In this document: one piece after another, positions 63,220 through 64,000 of the stretch | Layout: each line of letters opens with the position of its first letter | Position numbering within the stretch: the stretch's first letter is position 1 | Source: Candidatus Electrothrix gigas | GTDB taxonomy: Bacteria; Desulfobacterota; Desulfobulbia; Desulfobulbales; Desulfobulbaceae | Reading direction: 5' to 3' | Assembly (NCBI GenBank): GCA_022766165.1 | Contig: QYLO01000011.1 | Coordinates: forward strand, 1-64,000 | DNA: 64,000 nt | Program-made: the position numbers and the translations under genes | Notes under the pieces: model-generated | The model's database searches: none | Told to the model about the DNA's origin: nothing | Seen by the model: the letters and a program-made list of their open reading frames with translations, nothing else

Positions 63220-64000
63220 TTAGCCCTGTTCTTCCGATATCTCGTCTATGCGTTGCAAGCCTTCCATTAAAAGCCCCATAAATCCGCCAAGCACAGGCAG
63301 TTCTTCGTATTTTTTGGCAAGTTCTGTGTTATAGTTGAACGACCCTTTCTTTTTCGATAAAAGGGCAAATAAGGCTTCTTTGCCACGAAGGTCTCCAAAA
63401 GAGGCGTGAATAATTTCTCCTTCCTTAAAGAGAATCGTGGCATGACCATCGTGAAAGATCAAATCAACTTTACCGGATTTACCACCGCTATTGATTAACT
63501 GAAACAACTCAACCGGGTTAATATAAATCAGTTCCCCACTCATACCAGAACTGATTTTACCTGCTCGGGCCATATTCATCTGCGCTCGGTTGACCAACAG
63601 ACGATAGAAAAAGATCTGCAAGACCGGATATCGATTTAAAATAAATTTTAAATCCTTTCCGTTGATTGTACCAAATTTAACAACTGTGCGGGACTGGACT
63701 GAGCTGCTGGCTGGTTCCCCTGAAAGCAAACTCATCTCACCAAAAATTTCACCCCGTCCGATCTCGGCAATGATCTCGTTTTTTCCCTTTATAATTGCAA
63801 CCTTACCGGATAGAATGATGTACAGATGGGTTCCTCTGGTCCCCTCTGAAATAATGATTTTATTCGGATCAAACTGCTTCAACTTGAGCATTGAGATCAA
63901 ATCCAAGAGATCATGATCCTCCAACAGCTCAAACACCTGCATGGTCCTCAGATGCTTAAAAAGGGCTTCTACATGCCGTTTTCTTGCCTTTTTATCAGCA
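63220..64000 (-). CDS. cNMP-binding - DUF4388 paralogue, 5' end outside window
   Basis: Open to the window edge. The frame before the internal ATG (63942) continues ADKKARKRHVEALFKHLR, matching the helical part of the paralogue at 62042-63124, so the gene starts beyond 64000. The cNMP-binding motifs are IIISEGTRGTHLYIILSGKVAII and GRGEIFGEMSLLSGE; DUF4388 follows with GKVDLIFHD and FKEGEIIHASFGDLRGKEALF. It is probably a tandem duplicate of the next gene. The two differ most at their N- and C-terminal ends. Confidence 0.82.
   Translation of the reverse strand, partial: ADKKARKRHVEALFKHLRTMQVFELLEDHDLLDLISMLKLKQFDPNKIIISEGTRGTHLYIILSGKVAIIKGKNEIIAEIGRGEIFGEMSLLSGEPASSSVQSRTVVKFGTINGKDLKFILNRYPVLQIFFYRLLVNRAQMNMARAGKISSGMSGELIYINPVELFQLINSGGKSGKVDLIFHDGHATILFKEGEIIHASFGDLRGKEALFALLSKKKGSFNYNTELAKKYEELPVLGGFMGLLMEGLQRIDEISEEQG

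Overview
The window looks like a contig from a Gram-negative anaerobe of the Desulfobacterota, most likely the Desulfobulbales. The clues are protein families: a short-type ThiC with ThiH rather than ThiO, a NirJ/Ahb-type radical SAM haem enzyme beside hemE, a DVU0298-like HEAT protein, many DUF4388 signalling proteins, an NfeD/stomatin pair and outer-membrane OmpA-like proteins. A filamentous gliding relative (cable-bacterium lineage) would fit the GldA/GldFG-type transporter and the large chemotaxis set. That is inference; no rRNA or tRNA gene was seen that would settle it.

Layout. 1-1.7 kb: two Lcl/DUF1566 lectin-like surface proteins, the first cut by the window edge. 1.9-10.6 kb: mostly housekeeping genes on the plus strand (NfeD and paraslipin, a MORN-repeat protein, NAD(P)HX repair enzyme, CBS protein, orphan LivF ATPase, Gfo/Idh oxidoreductase, membrane-bound spermidine-synthase-like protein). 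11-19.7 kb: a repeat-bearing outer-membrane protein, PgeF, the haem genes (radical SAM and hemE), an HD protein, an MBL hydrolase, an OmpA-like protein and an MtaD-type deaminase.

19.8-31.6 kb, minus strand: thiamine synthesis in two blocks. thiE-thiC lies at the end of a tightly packed chain that also holds an acid phosphatase and a type II restriction-modification pair. thiS-thiG-thiH has its own promoter and a TPP riboswitch. Between the blocks is an accessory island: a transposase-nuclease remnant, a sugar isomerase split by a 213-bp MITE-like element with perfect terminal repeats and a 5-bp target duplication, and an AT-rich trio encoding a radical SAM enzyme, a PqqD-like peptide-binding protein and a nucleotide-sugar dehydratase with a single-base frameshift.

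32-38 kb: a three-gene overlapping operon for a Gld-type ABC transporter, whose last gene carries more than eight copies of a 45-residue repeat. 38-43.7 kb: a truncated membrane gene, NikR, an M48 protease with TPR-like repeats, a DUF4388-receiver-CheB-like protein, TauE/SafE, HAMP and PilZ proteins. 43.8-46.4 kb: a NitT/TauT-type ABC importer. 46.4-59.4 kb: one chemotaxis-type block (zinc-finger ParA, CheB-like, a very large CheA, HAMP protein, CheY, CheW, an MCP with duplicated Cache sensors, and a REC-DUF4388-REC-CheB-like protein). 59.9-64 kb: a nitrilase/heptose-adenylyltransferase fusion, a HEAT-like protein and two cNMP-binding-DUF4388 paralogues, the last cut by the window edge.

Recurring themes: all three CheB-like proteins lack one or more catalytic residues; four DUF4388 proteins lie within 24 kb; in-frame short tandem repeats occur in many unrelated genes; and a short dispersed repeat occurs in at least four intergenic regions.
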